A stretch of 64,000 nucleotides of DNA from Mesostigma viride (GCA_009746045.1 RPFO01000912.1:1-64000); one strand, 5' to 3'; shown: positions 9,701-18,444, numbered from the stretch's first letter. The notes: generated by a model from the sequence alone, not told the origin. Numbers and translations are program-made.

Positions 9701-10107
9701 AACGTATCAGGGCTAAAGTCGAAGACGTGGTACTGGGTCGCTCCCACTTTCGCCGTAAGGTAAGGTTCATTTAGAGTGAGATCGTCGACTAAAGTAGTCC
9801 CTGATTTAAAATAGGAATACCCATTCACGACGAGACTGTAAGCAAGTTCCGATGGGTCGCTTGCGGTCTCGTCGTCGTAATTGTCTCCGAGTCGCACATT
9901 TGTCGGCTGGCTCGGGTAGAAAATTTTGAATCCGTCGACAACGAGTGACTCATCGAATGGATGTGAAATGCCAAGAAGTAACGTCACGCTAGCTTGAAGC
10001 CCATCTATGTCTGTTTCGATGTTAGAAACACGCTCCTCCATTTCAGGGTCGAGCGTTAACCCGGTGGCGAGATTGGTCGGTCTGCTCAATGTTGTTAGAA
10101 CGACCAT
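6796..10107 (-). CDS. Large putative virion spike/fibre protein, 1103 aa
   Basis: Longest viral frame in the window, intact. Residues about 22-45 form a short coiled coil (EERVSNIETDIDGLQ) that could trimerise the N-terminus; the rest is rich in beta-strand, Thr, Ser, Asn and Tyr, with few Cys. No enzymatic motif was seen. The design (short N-terminal coiled coil, long beta-rich body) resembles viral spike and tail-fibre proteins, so attachment is the most likely role. It heads the leftward block and shares its 24-bp promoter gap with the rightward block. No named family is recognised. Confidence 0.6.
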   Translation of the reverse strand: MVVLTTLSRPTNLATGLTLDPEMEERVSNIETDIDGLQASVTLLLGISHPFDESLVVDGFKIFYPSQPTNVRLGDNYDDETASDPSELAYSLVVNGYSYFKSGTTLVDDLTLNEPYLTAKVGATQYHVFDFSPDTLLDPGGRVLTRAQLDYLFDQHGVGKTSIANLNGDFVLHLEDGTTVSHQNAFNVINDQDVRVQLPYNVTNGDASGICKFTYRDYHTTQARTGESVVDGEVGYPYFSDSFYGLGGSRFNGLPLRVELLSFATIRDDNRRLPLTGRSFTITRTYSPLTDWRMGPIDPVNALYWSTNPTTANWEVVEGTTLKQGIKMTTPFAYQRKLPIRWYMNSTQLTPTTPTIGGVSLSQNGGLRGEDAVITAPVAADSNKYMNYEIDVYNDSTLTSYTTHKGGVMVCVSKMSQLHSGIRTPSSYISYLNPVKIAINGVYADHDVGWGKSLPPLTGFHLLANGVSQGALDGTLKTTTFQNPSEGDDVELRYRIVTVKDSPNLSGETVEIDGPATTLHSLESFSRHSVTTLQAEASKYYFEGSPEKFFFVKTATPAPSKCVVFSEQLIDGPFLLCFRLYLGSNDAFVSFAENTMSLTNKYHPATTDAHQNWRNAATTHWGMLGINLHHSDYALDLFDNLKSKVRYTLNSSWRQQNSYWVAFRRKSDGKVERYISKTTPQELSDMTKISNSSGIFTTTPTDILDPYIPMPLRPVFHLSGEYHGAYVWPIKDDLQDIEFDSLKTNNPSGSYTAVGDVLELRHRSTSSRNCSIFGKYSVTKPVPGVADTWFKELTLTNESVIRTVVKCPDVQYGVQMNQYTAKIYGILPARQSVRKFYVRLGFSNTKLSNDPLLISVVVGEAWTGGFSTTTISKSSSYVDITCDHISLVDPPVTGMIHLATVTFQVLDPTVSGPTPLLFASSLSYYYGSSLSSIGGNHGMDVALYEDVRETRRISHTILEADSLVGLRQPIYDYPLPQFWHGAPVAVMSFHDPATQSELTLPTALTNILVRLTFDNNPPTILDISNPYRLTASGLSVWPVNVIIGSNWNVVSGYEEDDGVFEIALRIPRITTDTSTNIALSTAFCKSRAGKMAVSTNKTLTWTL

Positions 10108-10131
10108 TTATTATCTACCTAGAATATAAAC
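10108..10131. promoter_or_regulatory. Bidirectional viral promoter between the two gene blocks
   Basis: Only 24 AT-rich bases separate two divergent start codons. Each strand carries TCTA: on plus at 10114-10117, 14 nt before the ATG at 10132; on minus at 10123-10120, 12 nt before the ATG at 10107. The same AT-rich TCTA/TCTC element precedes the starts at 6773, 6267 and 11578 at 14-15 nt. Confidence 0.5.
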
Positions 10132-10674
10132 ATGGCCTCTGAGGCTTCAGAGACCCCAACGAGCTACCAAGACGAAACCTTCGCCGAGACGCGGGAAGAG
10201 CAGGTTGACCTGGTCAAGACAATTCGAAAGGGACAACCGCTGAATGATGAACAGAAAAAAGCCCTTCGCGACAAAATGAGGGTTTACCAGCAACGCGCAA
10301 AAGCCGAGAGGGAGAAGAGACGAAACGAAGAAAAGGAGGCAGAGATAACGAAACGAAAGGTCCTTGCAAAGGAATTGGAGATTCAGCGGCAAAGGCTAGT
10401 CGAACTCGAGCTGCAAGAAGCCCGCAACAAATCGCGGATTGAACGCCTTCTCGCTGAAGATTCCGTCGCCTCAACCCCCGCCGACACGCCAAAACCAAGA
10501 CGGGGTCGAAAGCCCAAGGAGACAGAGCCGGACTCTCCGCCACCCCCGATCAAGACCCGACAGCTCCCACCTCCACCACCGCCACCTGTCGCGATGACGC
10601 CATACGAGATGCGCATGGCCGCATCCGCGCGTCTCTCCTTGCTAGTCTGGACGATTAAAATGTCTTCAGAATGA
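10132..10674 (+). CDS. Coiled-coil, AT-hook and poly-proline viral protein
   Basis: 180 residues. Residues about 38-108 are a highly charged coiled coil, residues 121-130 (KPRRGRKPKE) are an AT-hook-like basic patch, and 136-152 are proline-rich with a run of seven Pro. The C-terminus has TPYEMRM, a motif that recurs in the primase-helicase C-terminal extension (SPYEMRL near 16284). The stop overlaps the ATPase start by four bases (ATGA at 10671). Probably a DNA-bridging or assembly protein acting with the packaging ATPase; no family is recognised. Confidence 0.6.
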   Translation: MASEASETPTSYQDETFAETREEQVDLVKTIRKGQPLNDEQKKALRDKMRVYQQRAKAEREKRRNEEKEAEITKRKVLAKELEIQRQRLVELELQEARNKSRIERLLAEDSVASTPADTPKPRRGRKPKETEPDSPPPPIKTRQLPPPPPPPVAMTPYEMRMAASARLSLLVWTIKMSSE

Positions 10675-11555
10675 TAATGGCTATCATCGAAGAGCGACGA
10701 ATTCATTCACTTGAGAACAAAGACATAAAGCAACGATACGCCCCACAGCGTCCTGCTCCACCGAATATGCCGAGTCTTCATTTCATCGCAAACTTCTGCG
10801 GAGCTCGACGGTCTGGGAAAACTACATCGGCAGTCAACATGGCGAAGGCTTACTTTGCTAACAACTCATTCGACAAGCTGTACCTCATTTCAGGGAGTGC
10901 CCACACGGAGCCGAAATACAAGGAGCTCCCGGAACCAGCTATGACGATGGAAGTCTACTCTAACCTGGCATTCGATGGGATGATAGATCATATAAAGTCT
11001 GACCTCCACGAATACGAGAGGTACAAGGACGATCTCAAGGTGTGGGAAACGTTTAAACGCGAATACGTGGACGGGAATAAAAACGCAGAACTCATGGACC
11101 TCTCCATGTACCTACGCCTTGATGCAATGAACTGGGATAAACCTGCGACAAGGTTCGAGCACGGTCCTCCTTCGTCGCTCATTCTGATAGACGACATGCA
11201 AGGCAGTGCCCTCTATCAGAGCTCTAGCAAAAACGCTGTTGCGGCTTTCGCGTTCAAACACAGACACTTCCTCACGAGCATGATTTTCCTGACACAGGCG
11301 TACACGAGCGGTGGCGTACCACGAGCAGTGCGAGCGAATATATCGTTTCTTGCGCTGTTCAGAACGAAGGACCATCGAGCCGCGCGACAGATCGCGGAAG
11401 AGAGCGCGGGGGCTGTGGCGCCGGACGAGTTTCTCGCGCTATGGGACCACGCCGTCAAGGACGATCCTCACGACTTCTTCGCTGTCGACTTCGACCAGCG
11501 CGACCCGAAAAAAATGTTTCGTCGAAACTTCAATACATTTCTCTCGATAAAATAA
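10671..11555 (+). CDS. Genome-packaging ATPase (FtsK/HerA, A32-like)
   Basis: 294 residues. Walker A is GARRSGKT at about 44-51 and Walker B is LILIDDMQ at about 170-177, followed by the conserved segment in which strand-end residues and a Q (FLTQAY, about 210) act as sensor. Length and motif spacing fit the viral A32-type ATPases that pump DNA into icosahedral capsids in PLVs, virophages and giant viruses. The start ATG overlaps the previous gene; a second ATG two codons later is also possible. It opens the DNA-handling half of the rightward block. The frame is intact. Confidence 0.88.
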   Translation: MIMAIIEERRIHSLENKDIKQRYAPQRPAPPNMPSLHFIANFCGARRSGKTTSAVNMAKAYFANNSFDKLYLISGSAHTEPKYKELPEPAMTMEVYSNLAFDGMIDHIKSDLHEYERYKDDLKVWETFKREYVDGNKNAELMDLSMYLRLDAMNWDKPATRFEHGPPSSLILIDDMQGSALYQSSSKNAVAAFAFKHRHFLTSMIFLTQAYTSGGVPRAVRANISFLALFRTKDHRAARQIAEESAGAVAPDEFLALWDHAVKDDPHDFFAVDFDQRDPKKMFRRNFNTFLSIK

Positions 11556-11577
11556 TTTTCTCTGAACATGATATACT

Positions 11578-12072
11578 ATGGATATTCCGTCCATCAAACG
11601 ATACGCAGGCGCCGAGAAGGAGTACGTGTTGGACACCCAAGCACTCCTCCGATATTGTTCGGGTTCTCGACTGGGGCAGAAAACTCTAGAACGTGTCGTC
11701 AGGATCCTTCAAGAAGCAGGCCACAACGACACGATTCCGTCCACCTGTCACGACATGAGCCCCGAAATCCGATTGGCCATCCTCGCCTTGGTGGGCGATC
11801 GCAGGCGTCCACGTGGGCGCTCACCCTCCAAAACGGAAAAACGACACGAACCGAAACGGCCTCGAGGGCGCCCAAGGATCCACCCCGTAGGGTATAAAAA
11901 GCCTCGAGCCAAAAAATTGTCTCATGTTCAGTCATCAGATGACGGTGACCGTAGAGGAGCGTCGCGAGCAATGGCGACGGGCCCAGGCGAAGAGGCGAGC
12001 AATCGCCCGCGACCAGACGAACTGCATCTCGGCGAAAAGCAAGGTCAAGAAGGGCGTCTGGAATCCCAGTGA
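11578..12072 (+). CDS. Small AT-hook viral protein
   Basis: 164-codon ATG frame preceded at 15 nt by TTTTCTC. The N-terminal 75 residues are helical (YVLDTQALLRYC, LERVVRILQEAG); residues 93-101 (KRPRGRPRI) are a canonical AT hook, with further Arg/Lys-rich patches either side. The last 50 codons overlap the tyrosine recombinase frame by 149 nt and may not all be native. Likely binds AT-rich minor grooves, for example at the element ends or the recombinase site; function inferred from motif and neighbour only. Confidence 0.55.
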   Translation: MDIPSIKRYAGAEKEYVLDTQALLRYCSGSRLGQKTLERVVRILQEAGHNDTIPSTCHDMSPEIRLAILALVGDRRRPRGRSPSKTEKRHEPKRPRGRPRIHPVGYKKPRAKKLSHVQSSDDGDRRGASRAMATGPGEEASNRPRPDELHLGEKQGQEGRLESQ

Positions 12073-13207
12073 CCGATGGATCGCAAATAACCCCGAGTGC
12101 GCTGAAAAAATCGGCTTGCAGGCGACCTCTCCACCCTCGCCGGAGCCACCGCACCACGAGGAACCGCCTGCGCGACCTACTGATGGACGATACTGGACCT
12201 TCGACGAGGCCGTCGCCGCAGCGGATGCCCGGCCAGAGCATCACGAGCCTGGCAGGCCCTCGAGAGAGCGCGGGGCGACGCGCAAAACCGCGAAGGGGTA
12301 CATCGGCAGGCTCCGAGTTCTCCTCGACAGGCTGGGGTGCTCGCAGGACGAATCAGTCGACTGCCTCGCCGACACCGCCCGTGTCCTGCGCGTCGTCCAC
12401 GAAACCTCGGAACCCAAACGCAAGCTCGCACACTCGAAAGAGGATGCGTGGAGGGAGAACGAGAAGAACTTGCTCGGAGTGATAAACGGGGTGAATCGAA
12501 TGATGCCACCTGAAAAGAGGCTCCCACGCGACGTGACGGACGCGTACGCTGCTCGAGTCAATGAGCTGAAGGTCGGCGACCTCGACAGGAAATTCGACAG
12601 GGCCGAGAGCAAGCCACTGAGGTATACGTACGAGCAGCTCCAGCGGATCGCCGCCGCCGAGTACAAAAAGGACCCTACGTCTGACGCCGCTTTGATGGGT
12701 CTTATTTACCTGTCCGGCGAGAAACTGCCACCAACCAGGTACGACCACGACAAAATGCGCGTTGTCAGTTCTATCAGCGAGCTCGAGCCACACGAGAACG
12801 GATACATTCCGAGCGAGCGCCGCATGATAATTCAACGTTTTAAGACGGCAGAGACGTACGGCACGTACGACTACCAAATTCCAGACGGGTACAAGAAGCT
12901 GATTAACGCGTTGCAGGCTCGAGCTCATCAGAAGTACGTGTTCGAGGACCCAAAAAATCCAGGCGAATACATGAAGCACGAGTATTATTCTGCGAAGTAC
13001 AACCGCATCTACCACGGCATTGATGCAACGAGGCAGGCGTACATCACCCGTTTCCTGAAGGGCGCTTCGTGGAAAAAGCGAAAATGGGCTGGTGACTTGA
13101 TGGGGCACGACGTACTTACAGGAGCCGTTTACGAGCGGCAGGCGGGGGGCCCCTCTCCTCAGGGCGGCGAGACTGGCGGACGTCGGCTGAGGCCGAGGAA
13201 AAAGTAG
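11924..13207 (+). CDS. Tyrosine recombinase / integrase
   Basis: 427-residue frame; the start may be M6 (11939). The C-terminal half has the tyrosine-recombinase catalytic set: R272 (PPTRYDH), a beta-hairpin Lys at about 307 (FKTAETYG), R370 (GIDATRQAYIT), H395 (MGHD) and nucleophile Y403 (AVYERQ). The usual His of the H-x-x-R box is replaced (D-A-T-R), as occurs in some eukaryotic and PLV enzymes. Residues 120-190 form a helical core-binding domain. It would integrate or excise the element through a covalent 3'-phosphotyrosine intermediate. The frame is intact. It is the only integration enzyme seen in the element. Confidence 0.82.
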   Translation: MFSHQMTVTVEERREQWRRAQAKRRAIARDQTNCISAKSKVKKGVWNPSDRWIANNPECAEKIGLQATSPPSPEPPHHEEPPARPTDGRYWTFDEAVAAADARPEHHEPGRPSRERGATRKTAKGYIGRLRVLLDRLGCSQDESVDCLADTARVLRVVHETSEPKRKLAHSKEDAWRENEKNLLGVINGVNRMMPPEKRLPRDVTDAYAARVNELKVGDLDRKFDRAESKPLRYTYEQLQRIAAAEYKKDPTSDAALMGLIYLSGEKLPPTRYDHDKMRVVSSISELEPHENGYIPSERRMIIQRFKTAETYGTYDYQIPDGYKKLINALQARAHQKYVFEDPKNPGEYMKHEYYSAKYNRIYHGIDATRQAYITRFLKGASWKKRKWAGDLMGHDVLTGAVYERQAGGPSPQGGETGGRRLRPRKK

Positions 13208-13405
13208 ACAGTTTTCCCGTGGGAAATTTTCATGAATGTCGAAAATGATATCCTAAACCGCATGCATTATACAGGAAATAAAAAAGTTCCATGGGACCAT
13301 TTTTCTTGAGGGTCGAGGTTCGAGGGTTTATGTGGTTTTTAAACGAACTGAAATTTTTTAATCGAAACTTTTTTTTTCTAAGCATACGGTATACAACCTT
13401 CCAGA

Positions 13406-16400
13406 ATGGTCTCGAACTTCAACCTGCATGACGACACGGTCGACCGACACGACGTAACCGACAAGCCGACACGATTCGATTCCTCGTGGGAGATCTCCCA
13501 CGGGAATAAAGGCGGACTCTCCCACGACAATCCACACTCTTGCGCTCACACAACCTCTAAGATGTCGACCGCCGCGGAATTTGTTCCTCTGTGGTTCGCG
13601 TCGAAAGATACGCCTTTCTTTGCTCGGACGCCAGGGGTGATGTACTCGTACGAAGAGGAAAAACCCCAAGACGCTTCGGAGGCGTATGGTCGCTCTCGTG
13701 GGATGAAGTACATCATGGCGCTGAACACGTACAAAAAAACGAACATGTATGCCGCTTTCGGGTGCAGGGAGGACTTGATCAAGACCCATGCGGAGTTATC
13801 AACAAGCGATCCGCATTTGCTAGAAATTCTATCCCCCGACGTGAGCGTCGTCCCATATTTCGATTTTGACTGGGAAACGGAAGAACCCATCGACTACCAG
13901 CTGGAGAAGTACGCAAAAGCGGCCATATCCATGTTCTTCAACGACGTGTACGAGATAAATGTCGAGGAAGAGCGAGATATGCGGGTCCTTATTGGCCATC
14001 GCGTCAGGAGCGGCATTTTCAAGAACTCTGTTCATGTCACGGTGCCGACGATCTACATCCCGACAATGGAGGATCGTGTCAAGATGGGAGAGCTTTTTCA
14101 GTCGTTTCTTCTTCAGTGCGCGATGGATTTATCTTCAGGATATCAGTCTGAGGTGTGCCAGAGACTCGTCAAGTCCCAGCACTCGAAAGAGGATTGGGAG
14201 GACATGCACGCGAACGGGAACCCGATTGTGGAGAAAACAACTGGCGTTTGGGCGCCTAAACACGACATCAAGTTTTGCTACGATAGAATGATCTATTCGA
14301 GGTACCGGGCCTTTCGCATGATAGGGATGAAGAAGCGCGGAGACAGCGGCGAGGACGCGTACCTCCGCCCAGTCCCAGGGGGTAGTTCCGACGTCGGCGA
14401 ATATTTGGTGACTGTCTTCAACGAAGAGGGACTGACCCGGCTCCCCCATGTCGATGATGCGGAACTATCCGAAACGAGCCATACAGTGTTTCGAGGGTAT
14501 GGGAAGACTATCCCACCACCTCGGGGCCTGGACATCTCGCCATCCATCGAAGCAATGAAAAAGTTTTCGCCTGGATGCAAGTATATGCGCACAACCTGTA
14601 AAGAATCCGATCGAGGTGTCGCAACGTTCGTCAAGTACTCCGTCGACTCTGTGGATCCGTTATGCAGGATCTGCCTCAAGATACACGACAACAACGGGCC
14701 TTATAACCTGCTACTCCCTAATGGCGCTGTACAGTACAGATGCCACCAGGACTCACAGCACCGATTCATCGAGATCTCCCCGCCCGTGATGAAGCTCGCG
14801 GACTCGGACAAAGTGCCGTTCACTCACACGTACTCGTCCGAGAAAATCAGGCCTTTCAGCTGGGATGCGCTATTTAGAGGCCCGCACAAGAGCACCATCC
14901 TCGTCCAGTCCAACTGCGGGACAGGTAAATCTGAGAGGATTCGTGAACTCGTCAACGAGGCGGTGAGGAGGGATCCAGGTATCCGCGTGTGCTGCATGGT
15001 GGCTAACATCAGCCTGTCCAAGGAGGAGGATCGCAACTACAAGTCTCTTGGCGAGCGCGGGAGGACGATTGCATGGGAGGACAACGCGTTCCATATCTTG
15101 TCCAATGACCCGAATTTCCGTCACTACCTCAGCGGTCCGAAGGGAATGATGTCTGATGACAGGGTGCTGGTCGTTCTTAACAGCATCTTGCGCGTCACAG
15201 ACCAACCGTTCGATCTCCTCATCCTAGACGAAATATATAACACCCTCACCGCGATTTCGCAGGGCCACATGAAATACAAGCGCGAGGTGTTGAGGAAGTT
15301 CATCAGGCTCATTGAGATGTCCAAGGTCGTGATTGCGCTAGACGCTACCGTTACTCGAAAGGTATACGAGTTCATAGCGGCCTATCGCGCGGCGGATACT
15401 ATGGAGGTGGATTGCAACACCTTCCGGCGCCCTACCAACAGGACTCTGCGATGGGTGGATGTGACATCAGAAAAGAACTGGCGAAAGGTCTGCGTGGACA
15501 GGTTTGTTACTGAGTGTGAGAGGAGGATAGAGGCCGGAGAGAGGATTTTCTGCCCAATGTCTGGCAAAAAAGAGGCCGCCATGGCGTATGAGGCACTCAA
15601 ACCCTTCATCGACAAGCGCAAGAACGGGCGTCTCTACACTAGTCTGACGAGCAAGGAGGATCTGGAGTTTGGCGCGAATGCTGCGTGGGCTGACTTGGAC
15701 TTTTTGATCTTCAGCCCCACGATCACGGTTGGAGTCAGCTACACGGAGCACACGTTCGACAGCATGGTGGGACTCTTCATCAACGGGGACCACTACGCGA
15801 GCTACACGACAACCCTCCAGCAAATTTTCAGGGTGCGCCACTTAGTCAAGGGAGAGATGGTCATCTTCTATCGAGACACGACTTCGCTTCTTGACAGGCC
15901 TCCAACGGACTACGGTACGATCGTCGAGAACATGATCGCGGGGGACACTGCGCTCATCCAGCTGCTGTTCGACAACGCCGACGTAGTCTGCGACTGGAGC
16001 GCGGACAAGTCGCGTATCTATGACAGAAACTGTCCCAAATTCCGCCTCTTCTGCCGGAACCAGCAAGATCTCGCGGTGTCGAGGTCCCATTACAAGGGAA
16101 ATCTCATCAAGATACTGACGGAGGACTACGGCGTGGAGGTGTCGGCAGTGGAGGAGTTGGGGGACATCGACGCCCCCCGCTTCCGGTACTAGAAGATCCA
16201 GACAAGGACAGGGAGGTGGTGCTTCTGAGCGAGGAGGAGTACAAGGATCTAGAGGGGAGAATCGGCGGCACGGTTCCACTTTCACCGTACGAAATGCGTC
16301 TGAAGGCGGTGTACGAATTGACTCATCGGTTGTACGAGATTCCGTATGATCTCATCGACGACGAGCTCCCTCAAATTCTGGACAAGGAGATGGGGAGGAA

Positions 16401-16992
16401 GGCGTACGTTGGCGTTCGGCAATATTCGAAGTTGACGGGACTAGGAACCAAGGAGCATTTTAGAGACAATCTGTTGATTCTGCAGAAGTCAGAGTCCTTG
16501 TTTGATTTGAAGGCGTATTCTCGTTTTGGACTAGCACAGTCTCTGGCCATTACGCTCAAGCTACTAGAAGGGACGCCTATCATCGACTTCATCACGACGG
16601 CTGATCCGTCCAATCTCACAATGAAGTTGACGCGCGACGAGACGATTGCACTAGGGAATAAAATTGATAGCGAAATTGCCGACAAGGCCTGGTTCATGCG
16701 CTCAACATTTGGATACCGGCGGAGGGCAGGCGAGGCTGGTAGTTTGTCTTTTGCGCAATGCAGCGGTCTCATCAACAGCTTGTTGAACCCGACTCTAGGA
16801 ATTTATGCCAAGGGGGCGAAGGGCAATAGCCGTGGCGGTGGTTGCTTGGAAATTTCGAAGGCGGACATGCATGCGTTTCTTGATAGGTATAAACCCTCGT
16901 GGTGGGGCGATGAGAAGGATTATTCGATCACGTCGTTGTCTGGCCTGTCGATGGATGAAATCGCTCCTTTCCTGCAGGGAGCGGATAAGTAG
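13406..16992 (+). CDS. Primase-SF2 helicase (UL9-like), C-terminus split by a frameshift
   Basis: The first frame (13406-16192, 928 codons) has a primase domain with catalytic DFDWE (153-157), S-G-I-F-K-N-S-V-H (202-210) and a zinc-knuckle set C420, C423, C446, H452. A helicase follows with Walker A SNCGTGKS (502-509), Walker B DEIY (608-611), LDAT (645-648), S-P-T-I-T-V-G-V-S-Y (770-779) and QQIFRVRHL (805-813), resembling the herpesvirus origin-binding helicase family. The second frame (to 16992) has no ATG but continues smoothly if one C is added to the C6 run at 16173-16178, giving about 1190 residues. It would unwind and prime the viral genome. An internal ATG at 13562 is an alternative start. 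The 198 bp before it hold no gene. Confidence 0.8.
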
Positions 16993-17158
16993 TTTTAATA
17001 TTAAAGCCTGTTTTTCTGCCATGCATTTCTTTGTAAAAACGGTTTACAACCTCCAAGACGTCGCGCTCACTGTCTCCTCGTCTTCGAGTAGACGTCGATC
17101 CGGTTCCGGTCACACCCCGCCGCGCGGCCCTCGCCGGCTCCCTCACCCTGCGAGGACA

Positions 17159-17536
17159 TGGCGAAAAATTGGGCGGTCTTTTCTTAAGAGTAAGTACGTG
17201 CAATTTTTCGCCACATCCAACAACCCACGCCACCTCAGCGCCGGCCAGTGGGGGGGGTGGCGAAAAATTGTCCGTTCTTTCTCTTAAGAGTAACTAAGGA
17301 CAATTTTTCGCCATCACTCTCACACCTTGACAAAACACCTCCTATGACCCGCGCCAAGGGGTGGCAGGGTGGCGAAAAATTGTCCGTTCTTTCTCTTAAG
17401 AGTAACTAAGGACAATTTTTCGCCATCACTCTCACACCTTGACAAAACACCTCCCATGACCCGCGCCAAGGGGTGGCGGGTGGCGAAAAATTGTCCGTTC
17501 TTTCTCTTAAGAGTAACTAAGGACAATTTTTCGCCA
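17159..17536. repeat. Four tandem nested palindromes (possible origin or transcription end)
   Basis: Four units, each with inverted arms TGGCGAAAAATTGTCC and GGACAATTTTTCGCCA around a 24-nt centre that itself contains the palindrome CTCTTAAGAG. Arms lie at 17159-17171/17201-17213 (first copy, shorter and diverged), 17258-17273/17298-17313, 17370-17385/17410-17425 and 17481-17496/17521-17536. Spacing of the last three is 112 and 111 bp. They follow the primase-helicase gene directly. Possible roles are replication origin, bidirectional terminator or element end. Confidence 0.75.
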
Positions 17537-17652
17537 TCCTTGTCACACCCCAAACACACCATCACACCTGCCGGGGTGGTGACAGATGCCAGCCTAAATG
17601 TCATAACCTGGTGAGCAGTGGTGGCAGGGTGGCACTTCTGTTTTTGCAAGTG

Positions 17653-17682
17653 GTTTAGGGTTTTAGGGTTTAGGGCTTAGGG
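17653..17682 (+). repeat. Interstitial telomere-like tract
   Basis: Short run of TTTAGGG, TTTTAGGG and CTTAGGG units just right of the viral palindromes. It matches plant/green-algal telomere repeats. It may mark an old chromosome end or a repair patch. Confidence 0.6.
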
Positions 17683-17805
17683 TGAGACCCATCCTAGGCC
17701 GCGGTCACTATAGGGTCACTATAGGGGTGGCAGATGCCAGCATAAGGGTGGTGCACTTCTCCTAGTCGCGATGACGGAATGATGACGGAATGATGATGGA
17801 AGCTA

Positions 17806-18205
17806 CTTAATTAATTAATTAAATTTGACTCGTGCTCCCGTTGGCCGGGGAGTCACGGAGCATTAACCCCGATGGATGGATGGATGGATGGATGGATGGA
17901 TGGATGGATGGATGGATGGATGGATGGATGGATGGATGGATGGATGGATGGATGGGTGCAAACAGTCCTACCGGTCTAATCTATCTACATCAGCTACCTA
18001 CAACATCTATCTAACAGCATCACTAACTACAAACATCTAAGCTAAACGGCATCACGCTACCCTAGGGGAGCTGTTGTAGGTAGCTGATATAGATAGATTA
18101 GACCGGTAGGACTGTTTGCACCCATCCATCCATCCATCCATCCATCCATCGGGTTTAATGCTCCGTGACTCCCCAACGGGAGCACGAGTCTAATTAATTA
18201 ATTAA
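17806..18205. repeat. Two inverted LINE-A 3' ends with (GGAT)n microsatellite
   Basis: A minus-oriented 3' end (TTAA tail 17806-17821, stem-loop, then (GGAT)n at 17871-17957, then a segment with ACCGGTCTAAT) faces a plus-oriented copy (about 18068-18205) with (CCAT)n, stem-loop CTCCC-CAAC-GGGAG at 18169-18182 and a TAAT tail. Together they form a large imperfect palindrome. Confidence 0.65.
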
Positions 18206-18444
18206 AATTAGGGGAGCTGTCTGCGGGCGTGCCTCCCGCGGGTTTGCACACGCGGGCGCTTCCCACCAGGGGGGGGCTCGTTGTCCACTTGTCCTCTATG
18301 ACCTGGGCCCACTTGGCCTTGTCCATCATCTTCTCCTGGCCCATCATCTTCTCCTAGTCCATCATCTTCAGCTAGCCTAGCTACTATATGCGTCTCACCT
18401 AGCACTGCTTGTTTGCTCACGTCTCCATATACGTAGCAATGCAA
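18206..18444 (-). pseudogene. LINE-A ORF2 C-terminal remnant
   Basis: Minus-strand frame ending KRPRVQTRGRHARRQLP, the same C-terminal signature found near 26770 and 27600. Only the last part of the reverse-transcriptase protein is left. A (GGACCATGA-type) triplicated acidic stretch precedes it. Non-functional. Confidence 0.55.

Larger units (their letters stand above)
1..17650. mobile_element. Integrated Polinton-like virus (PLV-type) element, left end outside window
   Basis: About 17 kb of compact genes in two divergent blocks (leftward 202-10107, rightward 10132-16992) with typical PLV content: major capsid protein, penton-like protein, packaging ATPase, tyrosine recombinase and primase-helicase. 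Intergenic gaps are short and some genes overlap, unlike the flanking repeat-rich host DNA. No family-B DNA polymerase, retroviral-type integrase or cysteine protease is seen, so it is not a classical Polinton as far as visible. The tyrosine recombinase suggests site-specific integration. Frameshifts in several structural genes suggest a decaying copy or base-calling errors. The right boundary is set loosely at the telomere-like tract near 17.65 kb; no terminal repeat or attachment site could be confirmed because the left end is missing. Confidence 0.85.

Noticed and set aside
11120-11375. Minus-strand frames across the packaging ATPase
   Set aside because: Shadows of the intact ATPase frame with Walker motifs.
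16216-16992. Separate gene downstream of the primase-helicase
   Set aside because: The frame lacks an ATG at its start, follows a C6 run directly, and reads on naturally from the helicase; a frameshifted continuation is more likely.
17159-17536. CRISPR-like look of the regular repeats
   Set aside because: The repeats are long nested palindromes with near-identical spacers, in a eukaryotic/viral setting, with no cas genes.
17320-17649. 109-codon minus-strand frame across the palindromic array
   Set aside because: It is created by the tandem units and has internal repeats that follow the DNA period; no independent support.
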